Shown here piece after piece: positions 12,131-24,637 of a stretch of 64,000 nt of DNA (the stretch's first letter is position 1; each line of letters opens with the position of its first letter). The notes beneath the pieces were generated by a model that ran no database searches, was not told where the DNA came from, and saw only the letters and a program-made list of their open reading frames with translations. The DNA lies in assembly GCA_023333565.1 (NCBI GenBank), contig JAJKFH010001865.1, positions 1,922,001 through 1,986,000 on the forward strand, in the 5' to 3' direction. This DNA comes from Puffinus mauretanicus. Its lineage: Eukaryota > Chordata > Aves > Procellariiformes > Procellariidae. A program made the translations under genes and the position numbers.

Positions 12131-15100
12131 GCTTCGGAAAGAGCAGGACCCGCAGTTGGAAGAGAGAGAGCACAAGGTTAGATCGGCATGTGCGACTGAG
12201 CACAGGCTGGGGTTCAAATTTGGAGAAGTCAGAGGCAGGAAAGCATGGATGCTGAAATGGGCACCCTGGATCAGGGAGATGAATGGGATCCTGAGGAGGA
12301 TCGGTTTTGACTTTGGAAGATGGAGTCTGCATGACTACGCTGGGCTACCATCTTTGTCTGGGATTTCCTGGACAGAAATAAATGCTGGTCTTACTGCAGC
12401 TGTACAGCACAGCTGATTTACACCCATGCACAGAAATGTCTGGGATTTTTCAGTTTATGGCAGCCTGATTAGAGGTACTGTACAATAGCTTGAGGCGTAA
12501 TTTCTACATGGGGAAGAGTTAGAGAAAGACGACAATACCACGCATGTTAACATAATTACACAGCAAAGCCTTCAATCGCAGAGAAAGCAATTGCTGCCTG
12601 ACCATCCAGCACCAGAACACATGCAGAGGACAGATGAAATGTCTGCTACAGCGAACAGGGCTTCACATTACCCCTGAAGTGATTTAGATCCCCTCAGAGG
12701 ATCAGCAGCTGCCAATATTTGTCCTCAGCTATTTGATGAAGTTACAGCATGTTTGAAGATGGGATACTTCTCTAGTTCATAAACATCATTTTTATTTTAG
12801 AGAAGAGTTACATAAAGTGCGTTACTGTAAGCCATATTTAGTAAACCTCTAAGGAAGAGATGCAAATCCACTCCATACTATACCAAAACGTTTTTAATAA
12901 AGTAAGTTTAGAAAACATAAAGGTACAGTTTAAACTTAAAATCCTAACACTGCTTTTTTGCGGGCCAGCACATACAGAATTCAACCCTCCTCCTAAAATG
13001 AATAAACCTCTCCCACCACATGCCAAAAAAAAAACCAACCACACAAAAACGGGAAGGGGGGAAACATTTAAAGGATTCTACTACAGCAGCCACACGCTTC
13101 ATGATATGGTTTCGTCTTTCTTTGAGATGCACTATAAAACCAGGTACAGCCATCAGTTTTTTGTTATGGACACTCCTATAATGCAAGTTACAACACAGTT
13201 CCAATATTTATTTGAAACTTCTAGGCACTAACACAAATAACTGAGATTTATAAAGATACACCAAGTGAAACCAAGGAAAAAAATGTGCATGCCAAGGATA
13301 GTAATGCAAAAAATCATCTCGGATAGTTTAAGCCCCAGATCCGAGCAAAACTTCCTTGGAAAAGGAAACATGATGCCTCATATAGGTAACAGTAGGACAG
13401 TAAGCACTTTACAAAATATAAACACAAAACTATTAGTTCACAGAATTTAATGGAAGGTATTGCTGCACATTTCATAAAACTGAAGCTATCTGTTCAAAAG
13501 ATCTTCGATGGGAAAACACAGATGAGGAGAAAAAAATCGAACATCAAAATGTTTCATGCAAGGGCATTACTGAGAGGAGAATTTCTTTAAGAGCATTTTA
13601 CTTTTGGAGCCAACAGTATTGAGGGTGAGGTCGTAACACAGACATTGCACTGCTTAAAACAGGTTAGGGAACACACTATAAGAAAAATGACCACACATCT
13701 ACTGATTACAGTAACAGGAAATTAAATTATATACAAAGTCTGGCCGAGGAAAGGTCCTAACTTCACACCAGTTGGCAGGACTGTTCTGGCACCCAGTGTA
13801 TGTGGTGATTCTCCCCGTGTTCCTTCTCTAGGCAAGAAAAGAGTGAAGTTTCTCCTGGGGCAATGCAGAGGGGGAAAGAGGGACAAAGGAAAATTAAACT
13901 TATATGGCTGAAACATTTACTGCTTTGAGGCATCTACTTCAGCTGCTTCCTAGAAGCTCTTGTTTTATGGTGGAGATAGTTATATCATATTTAAAAAGCC
14001 TAAAATCAGGCATTGTGAATACTTTTAATTTATTATTTTGTCACTAATTATGTAAAACTAGTTCTGTTAATTTAATACATTTACAGTAGTTTTTCCTGAG
14101 ATGGACATCTGTGCAATGTTTTACTAATTTCTTTTTCTTGTCTTGCTGAAGTACTGGTTCAACCATCTGCCACAGGTGGTTTTCAGTAGAAATTTCACTG
14201 TATTTAATATTCACGTTCTTCCTTTTCTAGACCGTTTACTATCATTTTTTTAAATATCAAATACCTGCACAACTTGACATGAGTACATTTTGAAGATTAA
14301 GTCTGTTTTGGATACTAAAAGAACTCCTCAAGTCTGTTAGATTGCGATGCTGTAGCAAAATAGTTATGGAGACTGCCCTGCGTCTTAATAATGCATTTTA
14401 AAAGAGTTTAAGCTCACAAATGCAAAGTATCTTAGGAACTAGAACTAAGATTTCTTACTCTAACATAGTTTGATTTTTTAATTCCTAGTTTTGATTAGTA
14501 ATTTCTTAGATTTTAAATATTTGGTATTGTGATAATCCTATATTTAAAAATGAAAACTCTGAAATACTTAAAACTGACTCCCAATTTTAATTCCCTCTTA
14601 GAATAATTTTGTTCACTTGAAAAGTAACTTTTTTGGACAGAAAAGCAGACAAACAGCTGTTTTCTAATAATCCAAACATTATAGTTGCATATTTTGCCAT
14701 ACATGCCTTGATACTTCTGATTTCTTTAACTCTATGGATTTTAATTTTAAAGGATTGTAAGAACAGATAAGTTACTTGCTAGGCTTGCCGAGGAATTCAT
14801 TCTCTAGAGTTCTGACATACTTATTTCACTTCAGAGTTTGGTTCAAGCAAAATATATTTTTCACCAAGTTATTCATTGTGGTTTGGAAAAATAACTAGAA
14901 AGGACTTTTAGTCTTACCCATTTTAAGGAGTTTAGCATGTTTCTGTACTAATTTAGTATGTCCTTGTATAAATCTTTTCAGGGTCTCTTTTTACCATATG
15001 CTGAATACATTAAAAACTTACTATACATACTCAATATTTCCTCATTGTGGTATTTGTGACATAATTATAGGTTTTTTTAAAAAATACACAAAACCATGTT

Positions 15101-17434
15101 TAGTGTTTTTCCCCAAATTAAAAGAAGACAAAACAAAAAAATCTTCTAAAGCCACGTGATCTTCCAAACGAATTACCACAAGCAAGGACAGAAGTCTTTC
15201 AAAGTCTGCTAGCCCCTTCAAGATAGATATTAACACTGTAAAGAGTGTCTGAACTGAAATAAATTTCAAAGGTGTATCTAAGAACAACCTATTCTGGATT
15301 TGAGTTTACTTTTTAATTGATTTCAGTCTAAAACTGGAGTGCTACAGTATCTTGTATAAATTCATATATTAAATCTTACTAGAAAGTACAGTTCATATTA
15401 CATTCAGGAATCCAAATACTAATGTTATTTTTTTAACTTAGAATCAGTATTCATTTTGAAAGTGGGTAACATTGCAGGAAAGAGAAAAAACACAAACATT
15501 TAAATAAGGTTATACTTCTGGGCAATGTATTAGTATTATGCAAGGTCAGCACTGATCCATTTGCAGTAAGAACACCCATTTATTGTTTCACAGTGTGTAA
15601 GATTAGAGCACTACATATATGTGGACCTACAGGTTTAATGACTTTTTTTTTTGGAAATTCAGTAGACCTTCCATAGTAATTTAGAATACGTGCTTTGTAA
15701 AAGTGTGCTATGTAAATAAAGCGTATTAATACATGGCTGAAGGCAAAAGCTCAGAAGAAAGTATGCATAGTCTTCTGCATAAAATGCCTAAAGCTACAAC
15801 ACACATATCTGACCATTTCTGATACTCAGAATCTCAAGATCTGGCCCTACCATAGAAGGACCATACTACGTTCTTATGGTCTAAGTTGGTATCTAAGGCG
15901 GACTCTGAATGACACTTCAGTGCTCTGCATCACCAGTTGGAGAGGAAAAGGTTTTCAGGGAATATGAAGAAGGGAACAATTCTGAGTTCCTAAGAAGTTT
16001 CAAGCAGCACCTATGGATAGGCTCCTGAGTGTTGTTTTGTGAAACAAGTCCATCCATAGAGGAAGTCACTGCTCAGTTAAACAAGACAACTTACATCTTA
16101 CTTGTGCTTGAATGTTGTGGACTATTTCCGTTTCAGTTAGAACATCAAAACAACATTGAAAGTTTCAGATTCTTATTAGGTGGGGGGCTTTTTTTTTTTT
16201 TTTTTTTCCTTTGCGCTGGCATGAATCAGTGGTATACCAAAAATGTTCTGAATAAGTAAATTTTCAAGACATGGACATATAGTAGGTGAAGAAAGAAGTG
16301 CCTCCTAGGAAAAAAAAAAGGCACAGCCCCGAAAGAAAACAAAAATCCAGATAAAACCACCTGCAGGGACAATTCAATATGGAAAACAGAATCTGGTGCT
16401 ATCTCAAGGAGCAGAGGACTGCAAGACACGAACAAAGCTACCAGCTCATGCAATCACAGACAATCATTCAATAGGCAACTAGTTCAGTAGAGTCCAGAGT
16501 ACGCTAGTAGTTCTTGCTCTGCTCCACAGGCCATAAACATGACACGCTGATCTCTGTGAACATGTCAGAAAAGAGCAAAAGTCGTAACTATAAATTGTTC
16601 CAGGAAGAACAGCAAGGTCAAGGGCATCGCTAGTGGCTGAGGTTCCTGCAATGGCAGGAAACGTGTTAGTGAACTTGCAAGCAGCACACACTGCTGGGTA
16701 CCTAGAGTATGGTAATAAACCAAACAGCAGCATATTAGACATTTGTCCCTAACCAAATCTTCTGCCAAATAACTAAATAATCATGAACACTTCCTTAAAA
16801 GACAAAATTACATGCCTGAACTCCAGTTACGCACTAAGTGTAATTAAAAAAAGGAAAGAGAAGTTCCCCGTGATACCCTCCACAGTCAGGAATACCGAGA
16901 CTGAATTAGTATCAGATAAACATAAAGAATATAAAGTAAACAAATGAACAGTCTTGCTGCCTTTTAAAACCCATTGGATGTGTCAACACAGATAAAGATC
17001 CATATTACAGATACGCTTTTTTCCCCCCCCTAGAAATTTCCTAATCCATCACAAAGCTTGATATTGTAAAGTAATTCAAGCTCACTGCAAACTAGAAGGC
17101 CATTCCGATCAACGCTGTTCAGGTGGATAAGCAGCTTTCAGTTTCTATCCTGCATTTACTTGTGACCAGCTTGCTTACAATTTCTCTAACATGTAAGTCA
17201 AAAATTAAGACCCACAATGTCAAGAGGTCAAACCACAGTGTACAGAGCATTTAGATGATCTAGGTAATACTGAAGTGGTTGTGTTATTCATTGGTCACTA
17301 CCCCACCTGTTACTACAATGTTTTAATCCTGATTGTTGAATATAGATTTTCAACAGAAAGGAGAAAATTCAATATTAGGTAGAGGCCAGATTCCTTTAAT
17401 ATACTTTACAGGAATTACTAAGAAGAACTGATGC
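12131..17434. other. Intronic DNA without identified gene
   Basis: A purine-rich shoulder of the island runs to about 12420, with an open plus-strand frame 11991-12416 of no recognisable family and an AATAAA near 12377. The rest is AT-rich with only short open frames. A 19-base T run lies at 16189-16207. Nothing else is identified. Confidence 0.6.
16189..16207 (+). repeat. Poly-T run (19)
   Basis: An uninterrupted T run preceded by a six-G run. It could be the reversed A-tail of an undetected retroposed sequence, but the flanks show no recognisable element. Confidence 0.9.
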
Positions 17435-17875
17435 GATTTTCTCCAATCAATACTGGAGTACAGTGTCCAAAAACTATAGGATGTATGAAAATCCTTACCT
17501 GTGAAGAAAGACTGAAAGAATTGTGTTTAACAGAGAAGAGATTAACCTGAAAGAAATATGAAATACTTTTTAGGATGCAGGAGACTATTGCAAAGAAGAT
17601 ACTAATCAGCTCAGTCAGAGAGAACAGGAAATACTCAGCTTAATTTGTAGCAAGAGAGAGTTCAGCTTGATACCGGGAAAAGGCTTAATTACAAGAATCA
17701 AATAAGCACTGCAACAGGTTAATTCAGGAGATCACTTTAAAATCTTTAACACTGGAGAATTTTCAAGAACAAGTTGGATACATGTCTGTCAGGTAGAGCT
17801 TAAATATACCTCTTTTTCAGGGAAACATCTATCTGAAAGGTCTTCTCTAACCCCGTGTTTTTATCATTTTAAGGT
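17435..17875 (+). mobile_element. Old, diverged CR1 LINE fragment, 3' end, plus strand
   Basis: No long frame survives, but the nucleotide order follows the CR1 3' region. It has a TACTGGAGTACAGTGTCCA segment, then TGAAGAAAGACTGAAAGAA (the 'EERLKE' region), then GAGAAGAGATTAACCTGA. GCACTGCAACAGGTTAATTC follows, corresponding to 'HWNRLP', then TTTTCAAGAACAAGTTGGAT and CTGTCAGG, and finally a GAAAGGTCTTCTCTAACCCC tail. The pattern resembles ancient amniote CR1 subfamilies rather than the young copies elsewhere in the window. The terminal octamer repeat is eroded. Confidence 0.8.
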
Positions 17876-18467
17876 ACACCTTATTTTACCCAAGTCCAAC
17901 CATGGCAAATCAAATGTCTTTGCATAGCATACTCTGAATTTCATAATAGTATATGGAATATGTCAAAAAAATTGAACTTTTCAACAGTTAATCAAGAGAG
18001 CCCATCATCATAAGCCTAATCTGCATTGCTCCAACAACAAACCTGATCTTTCTTTTGCTTTGACGGATGTAAGTTCGGGTTCAAGTTTATTATTATGATG
18101 ATTATTTTAAATAATGACAAACACCTGAAATTTTCCAAGACCAAATTTCCCTGCAGACAGGAAGTTATGTACTTGGTTATCCATTGACTTTCCTGGCTTA
18201 AAACAGCTCAGACTGCGATCCCTAGACTAAGGAGGATATGCAGGCTGTGAGCATCATTGAGAAATTACAGGTGACATCTCAACCCAAATACAGCCTCTTG
18301 TTTTTAATCCAGACTTCCTAACAGTACTGCATGAAACACATCCATCACCAAACTACAAAAAACAATTTGAAAATTTCAGTGGGCTGTCTAATAATAGACA
18401 TTTAAAAGCAATTCCTAAACTTTTTACAGTCCTTAGTCTATCAACAAAACCTTACCAATGCTGAGGC

Positions 18468-18493
18468 TTTTTTTTTTAAAAAAAAAAAAAAAG
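18468..18493. repeat. T10A16 homopolymer junction
   Basis: Ten T are followed directly by sixteen A, making a self-complementary AT hairpin. Tracts like this are prone to length error and polymorphism. Confidence 0.9.
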
Positions 18494-21400
18494 GACAAAT
18501 GCATTAAACATCCCATATTGCTGCATAAGCAACATAACTGTGTAATTCAGTGACTGTCATCAATGACTAGCTACCTAAGTTTTATAGAAAGGTACTTATT
18601 GTTCCACTCGTGTTTGTGTATGATTAAAAAACTTAAACAATTGTACTTGTGCCGTCATTAAAAATAAACAAATAAGTTAACACTATGTACATCTCATGAC
18701 TCTTAAATACAAGGTATATCAGCGTGATAAACTAAAGAAGAGGTATACTTGCCCAAAATCAAAGACGATAGTAAACAGTGGTTTAAATAATTATCTTTTA
18801 ATTGACTACAAAAATGTTAGTTCATAGGAGGAAGTGTATGTTTACAAAACTGAAGACTTCCACAACAAGAAAGTGGCTGGCAACATTTCCACAAGACTCT
18901 TCCTTTTACAGTCAACAGTAAGATGGCAGTGTGCACTCCAGAGGAGAGAGAGGATATTCCTTACTTACGCTGCAGCCTTCTATACCTGTGCATTAATTGA
19001 CGCTGACTCTATAGTAAATCCAAACTCCTTTTTTTCAACTTGTTAATCGTGCAAACTTGGCTTAATTTATTTGCAGCCTTGAATTCTGAGAGGTAGATAG
19101 ACATTAGTTTCACATGTAGAGTCAAAGGTGCAGTAGCTGTATTGTGACAGTTTCTTATACAGAAGAAAGCCTGCTTCGTCAGCAGAGATTCTTTGTTCTC
19201 TGGAATCATATTGGTTCAGAGTAAAATCCAGCCTTTGGGGCAGAAAAGAAAACACCTGGGCACCTCAAAGAAAAAAGGTCTCTCGATGGACCAGCAGCAG
19301 TGCTTCCAAACTTGCCTATTAATAAGACTGTCTGACAAACTTCCATTACAAGACCCTGCTTTCAACTGCTTGTGACTTCGCTAAATGTTAGCTGCTGTGC
19401 AGAAATTTTCTGTACTGGGAGTCATGTCAGACTGAACTTTTTGGAAAATTTAGCCAAAGCAGGTCACTTCTATGAACAAAGAGGAAAAGATTATTTTGCC
19501 TGGTTTAATATATTCTGATGACATCTTCTTAGTAACAAACAAAAAGCCCACAAACACCACATAACCAAGTCTGAGCATCCACACGCTTTTGAGTCAAGAT
19601 TTGGAAGTCTGCAGGGCAATGCAAACTTTAAGATAATGGGACCCATCTGCTACCCAGGTGAAAATCTGCCAAAATTAGTCAATTTTCCAAGCCTTTTCTT
19701 TTTAAAGCGGAGTCAAGGAGAAGACTAATGTTGTATCTGCTTGGTACATGTTTGTTGTCCCTAGCTGGAATGCTTCAATCCTGCAATGCTTCAGAAATTC
19801 TTTATTCCCAAAACTGCAGTTGCCCTTGGTTTGGGACCATGAAAATCTAGAATGGAGATGTGCTTCCAGTGTCTCCTGTGCAAGGATCAAGCATTGAGGA
19901 GCTAGAAGTGGCACTGTCACAATGCAGAAGAGGAGCAGAGTCTGTTAAAAGAGAAGTTACTGGGATTTCAGACTAGTGGAAGAGGGTAGAAGGAAACTAG
20001 AATGGGTAACTGCGAAGGACAGACTGGCTAGGTGTGATGTCTGCCACCTCAGAACCGGGTCCCAGAAAAAGACAAACAAGTTCTGGAAGGAGACTGAGAC
20101 TAAGAAAAAAGTGAACAGAAATGAATCTGACAAACTATGGACCTGAGACTGAGGAACATCTTGATAAGCATTGAACATCGTCTGAGAGAGGTCCTGTGAG
20201 GATGGATTAATTTGTGGCATCCCTAAATACTGTAATGTGGAGGAGGTTAGAGGAGTGGAAACAGAATGCATTTCGGTCACACTGACATGACTGTGCTTGA
20301 GCTCAGGATGAGACAGAAATAAGACTGAAACATGGTTAAACTGGGAAAGGAGCAGAAGAAGATGTGACAATGGAGGAATCATGTGGATGTGCCTGTGCTC
20401 ACTGCCATCTACCTTAGCGGATGCCCAGATTGCTGCAACTTGGCACTCCTCTACAGCTAATGCAAAGTATCTTCTCCACACCCCCAAGTGCTGATCTACA
20501 GGAAGGATAACATGCCACCTCTAACACCAATTTAGATGTTCAAGTGTGCACAGGATGCACAGTAGATCCAGAACCTTTCTGATGGCTCATGTCAAGCTGA
20601 TGTAAGATAAGCTAGCATGTCTCATAAGCTTATTTTAAAAACAAACATAGGAACACCATCAACAAGAAAACATCCAGCAAGCCACACACAAGAACTAGTA
20701 AGATGCAGAAGCTAAGCAATCTTCTAAACTAAGGATACCTGTGTGACTTTAATTCCCTCCATACCATCATCCCTCATGAATCCGTTTTATGATGCAACCT
20801 CCAATTAAATGACAACGCACTGTTTTTCCCAGCAGGATTCCTTCCTCATGCCGAGCACAAAACTGACTTCCTCTGGGAACGAACAAGTGTTATACTGTAA
20901 GGGATACTTGTTTCTAGGACTCTTGACTCCTCTCTTGCAAAGCCGTAGTGAATGAGTTCATGAACTGCAAAAATCGTTAAAGCAATTGAACATTTCTTAA
21001 AAACAAAACAGAACATAAAATAAATTCTCTCTTCTAATTTCACAGGACTTCACTGTGAATTTAAGCAAGTAGTTTAAATCAAGCAATCATCTCACTGGTT
21101 TTTTTTTTTTGTTTTCCAGATGCTGGAGTTGGCACCCACACCATTAATATACTGGTATCATATGTTCAATACATAAAGTGTAATATAAAATTCAAAGCGC
21201 TTACCAGAAAGCATGGAAACAAGTCTTAGGTGCCCTAAACTAGATAAATACATGCCCTCCCCCCCAAAAAAAAAAAACCAAACACCAAACCCCAGATAAA
21301 CAACAAACAGTTGATAATTAGAGAATAGATTTTTTTTTAAAGGCTGTGAGACTCAGTTTCCAGGTGCCTATGCTACTAAAATCTCATCTCAATTAGGTGT

Positions 21401-24400
21401 TAGGCACATCAGTTTATCAATACTTGTGAAATCCACATACACACGATGGTGGTGAGTGCTGTAAGAAGCCTCAGACTATACAATTCAGCCTTCAAAGCCC
21501 TGCTTAAATGGTTTGTAGCATGGTATCCCAGCCTTCCAGCCAGAAAGGTCATGTAACACCTTTCCTCACCATGTAACTAGGATTACTGCATCTGTTCATC
21601 ACCTTTCACCTGTAAAATCTGTGCAAACAGTGGTGTGTAAAGTCAGAGAAGAGCTCATCCTAAGTCAGCCCTGGCTCATGCCAATGATCCCCCTCAAAAT
21701 ATGATGCCTGAGGAACAAACTGCCAGAATCAGAGTGATTTAGAGAGCTTGTAATGAGCTTCCTATTCAAAGGGCAGCCAAGAGTGGATTCACCAGCAGGC
21801 CTGCAGGCCACAGGCTGGTTAACCCAATAAATAAACAGATGCCCTTACAGAGATCAACCAGGAAAACATAAAGAACAGTTTTTACGTATTTTAAGTGAGC
21901 ACTGGTTCTGTGCTCACATTAACAGTTATGAATGACCTAACACTTCGCTTCTGCTTTAGAAAAAGTGAGGAAGTGTCATTAACTTCAATTTATGAACATG
22001 AAAATGAGTTAGGAAGAGCTTATCACTGTTCTGAGTATTCACAGCAGCATTCTTCTGGTAGAGACCTGCTGCCTCTCAGAGGGGTGTTTCTCATGCTTAT
22101 GTTCATTTGACTTTTCAGATGAGAACAATTTTACTTATTTCTCTTCATGAAAGTGAAGTTCTTCATGCAAAAATTATTAAAGAAAGACTTCAAGGATGTT
22201 AAGTTGTTAACTGACATGCGAGTTATGACAGCCTATATAAACTTCTTCTAAAGCAATCTTTGGGAATTGTTAAAACAATTTCCAACATTTGACAAAAATA
22301 GCTTTTAGACCAGTGATATTTGCTAAAATACATGCAAATCTACTGCATTAATATTACGAAACAAAGAATCCAAACCCAAGAGTTCTTTGATATCCTAGAC
22401 ACAAAAACCCGAGAATAAATCCAGTAGTCTGCCTTGCAAACCCTAACTGCAATCTAATGGATAATGTGGGACTACCAATTGGTCACATCAGGTCAGATCC
22501 CAGGATCTGACAATTTTATTTCTCCTTCTCCCTTCACTTATTTTCCTACAGAGATTTCCAGAGCTCTGTAAAGCAAGCTCATGTGATGCTTCGTGAATGA
22601 AACATTACACAAGCATTCAGAATGACAAGTTAAGTAACCTTAAATTAAAGCAGACCTTGAGCTACGGCACACCAAAAATATATTTGGCTTTTACAACAGC
22701 TTGATTTATCATTTGAAAAACAAGATTTTAAAAATGGGTGCATTGCTAGGTCAGGAGTTAACTTTCAATGGTACTAAAGTATATTGCTCTAACACTCATT
22801 TCCATTTGCCTTCTTCCATCCTCATGTGAGTTCACATTTTATTAAAGAAGCACTGAACCCTAAGACCTAAAAACGAGTTCTCTAAAGTGGGGACTAATTT
22901 GCAGCTGCATGAACATATCTGTCCTGCTTCTCCTACACTTCACCTCTCCACAGAAATTTGAAACCGTGTTTCAAACAATAAAGGCAAACATGGCACAGTA
23001 TATGAAAACAGCCCAGGTGTTCAAAAATGGTTAGCAGAAAGACATCTAGGAACATAACACGAGCCTGATTTTTCCATGTTTTTTGGTAAAAGAGAAGATA
23101 CGTTAGAAATAAAATAAAGGAAAAACCTACTTTTTATAGTAAAACTGTTAAAAATTGGTGGTGTGTTTGCATGGTTTGCTATAACTGCAGAAGATGGGTC
23201 AATGCAACCACTGGCTAACCCTTGCACTGAGCCTTCAAGGTGCTCCAAGGAGAAGCAAGATAAAACAGGTGGCTTAAATATATTATTTATTAGTAACATT
23301 CTAATATACTTGGCCATCAGCTCTCAGCGTGCTGCTGTCAAGGTTCACCCCACCCTGTAAAGCAACAACCAATCTGCTCTAAGAACTTTTTTGTTAGAAA
23401 CTGACTACATAAAAAAAGAAAGTGGATTAAAAATTAAAAGATCTACTATTTTTTAATCTGGAGTTATTTTCTTTAAACACGTTTTAAGAGAAAAGAATGC
23501 TTGAGTTCATTCCAAGTCACATTAATAAAAACATTAAAGTAGAACAGATTTCCCGCATCCAGGATAAGTAATTGAGGATCACAAGTTCAGGAGTTCATGA
23601 CTTAAATCCTCCTTTGGATGCAAAGACCAACATTTTATCATGTTTCCTTCTTAACTCCTTACTATTCCCTTATGGAATTCACAGTCTAAGCAAGAAAGAA
23701 CTTTGGCTCTGATGAAAATAAATCTGTCTCATTAAAAAATACACATTAACCCCAGCTATTAACTTGGAGGACTACTGGCAATTTCTCCCTTGCAAAACAT
23801 TACCATAAAGTTTGAAATCATTCATTCTTTAGATAAATTATTATTTCTTTAAGTGACACTGTAAGACTAAGAAGATGGACCTGTCACAGTAGAAATGTAT
23901 ACCAAAGATAATTTTCCTTCCTATTGAAAAGGCATACTAGCCACGGCCAATACCATACATTTAAAAACTGACAAAAATATAGCACTTGATATATTACGTA
24001 TTTACACAGGGCCCTGCAAACACACGATATTTCCCCAAAACACAAACCCCTGCTTTGCTTTCGTAATATTAATTTTCATTCTATTTCCATGAGAGATTTT
24101 CAGCTACTTTTTCAAAATATGGTAAAAGATAGTGTCCCTCATAAAGAGAAAATTTACCACCATGCTGCTAACTGGACATGGCTCCTAGACTTATTTTCAA
24201 AACTTGAATTCAGTAACAGTGCCAATAATATCTTTCTCATGTAATTCATGGAAAGATACCACCCCAATTTCACATATTCTGCAAATACACAGCCATTCAT
24301 TAAAAGTTACAATACTAATTTGTGGCAGAACTGAAATATTCTCGAGTGTCCAGAAAGTCTGTGTTTCAGTAAAACATTAAAGCTTAATTACAGACCAGTA

Positions 24401-24610
24401 TTCCCAAAGCATGGTATATGTTGCATAGCGCCAATGTAAGCTCGTTTTCTAGCTGGTACATGGCTTAGCACAGGCAACAGACCATCTCCAGCCAGTGCCT
24501 TTCTTAGAGGCAGTTTCGATGTGCAGCCCTCCTGACCGTGAGGTGCCTCAAAAACACATTTATGAAATCCTGATACAGATGACTTCTGCTGGCTTTTTTG
24601 TTTTGGTTTG

Positions 24611-24637
24611 TTTTTTTTTTAAATTTTTTTTTTTTTT
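24611..24637 (+). repeat. T-rich homopolymer tract
   Basis: Ten T, three A, then about fourteen T, followed by a C-run and CAG. This resembles an extended polypyrimidine tract and acceptor, but the DNA downstream has no convincing exon. Confidence 0.85.

Noticed and set aside
19957..20487. 176-codon minus-strand open frame inside GNAL intron
   Set aside because: It is long for AT-rich DNA but has low-complexity Ser/Leu-rich composition, no recognisable domain and no splice or promoter context; probably chance.
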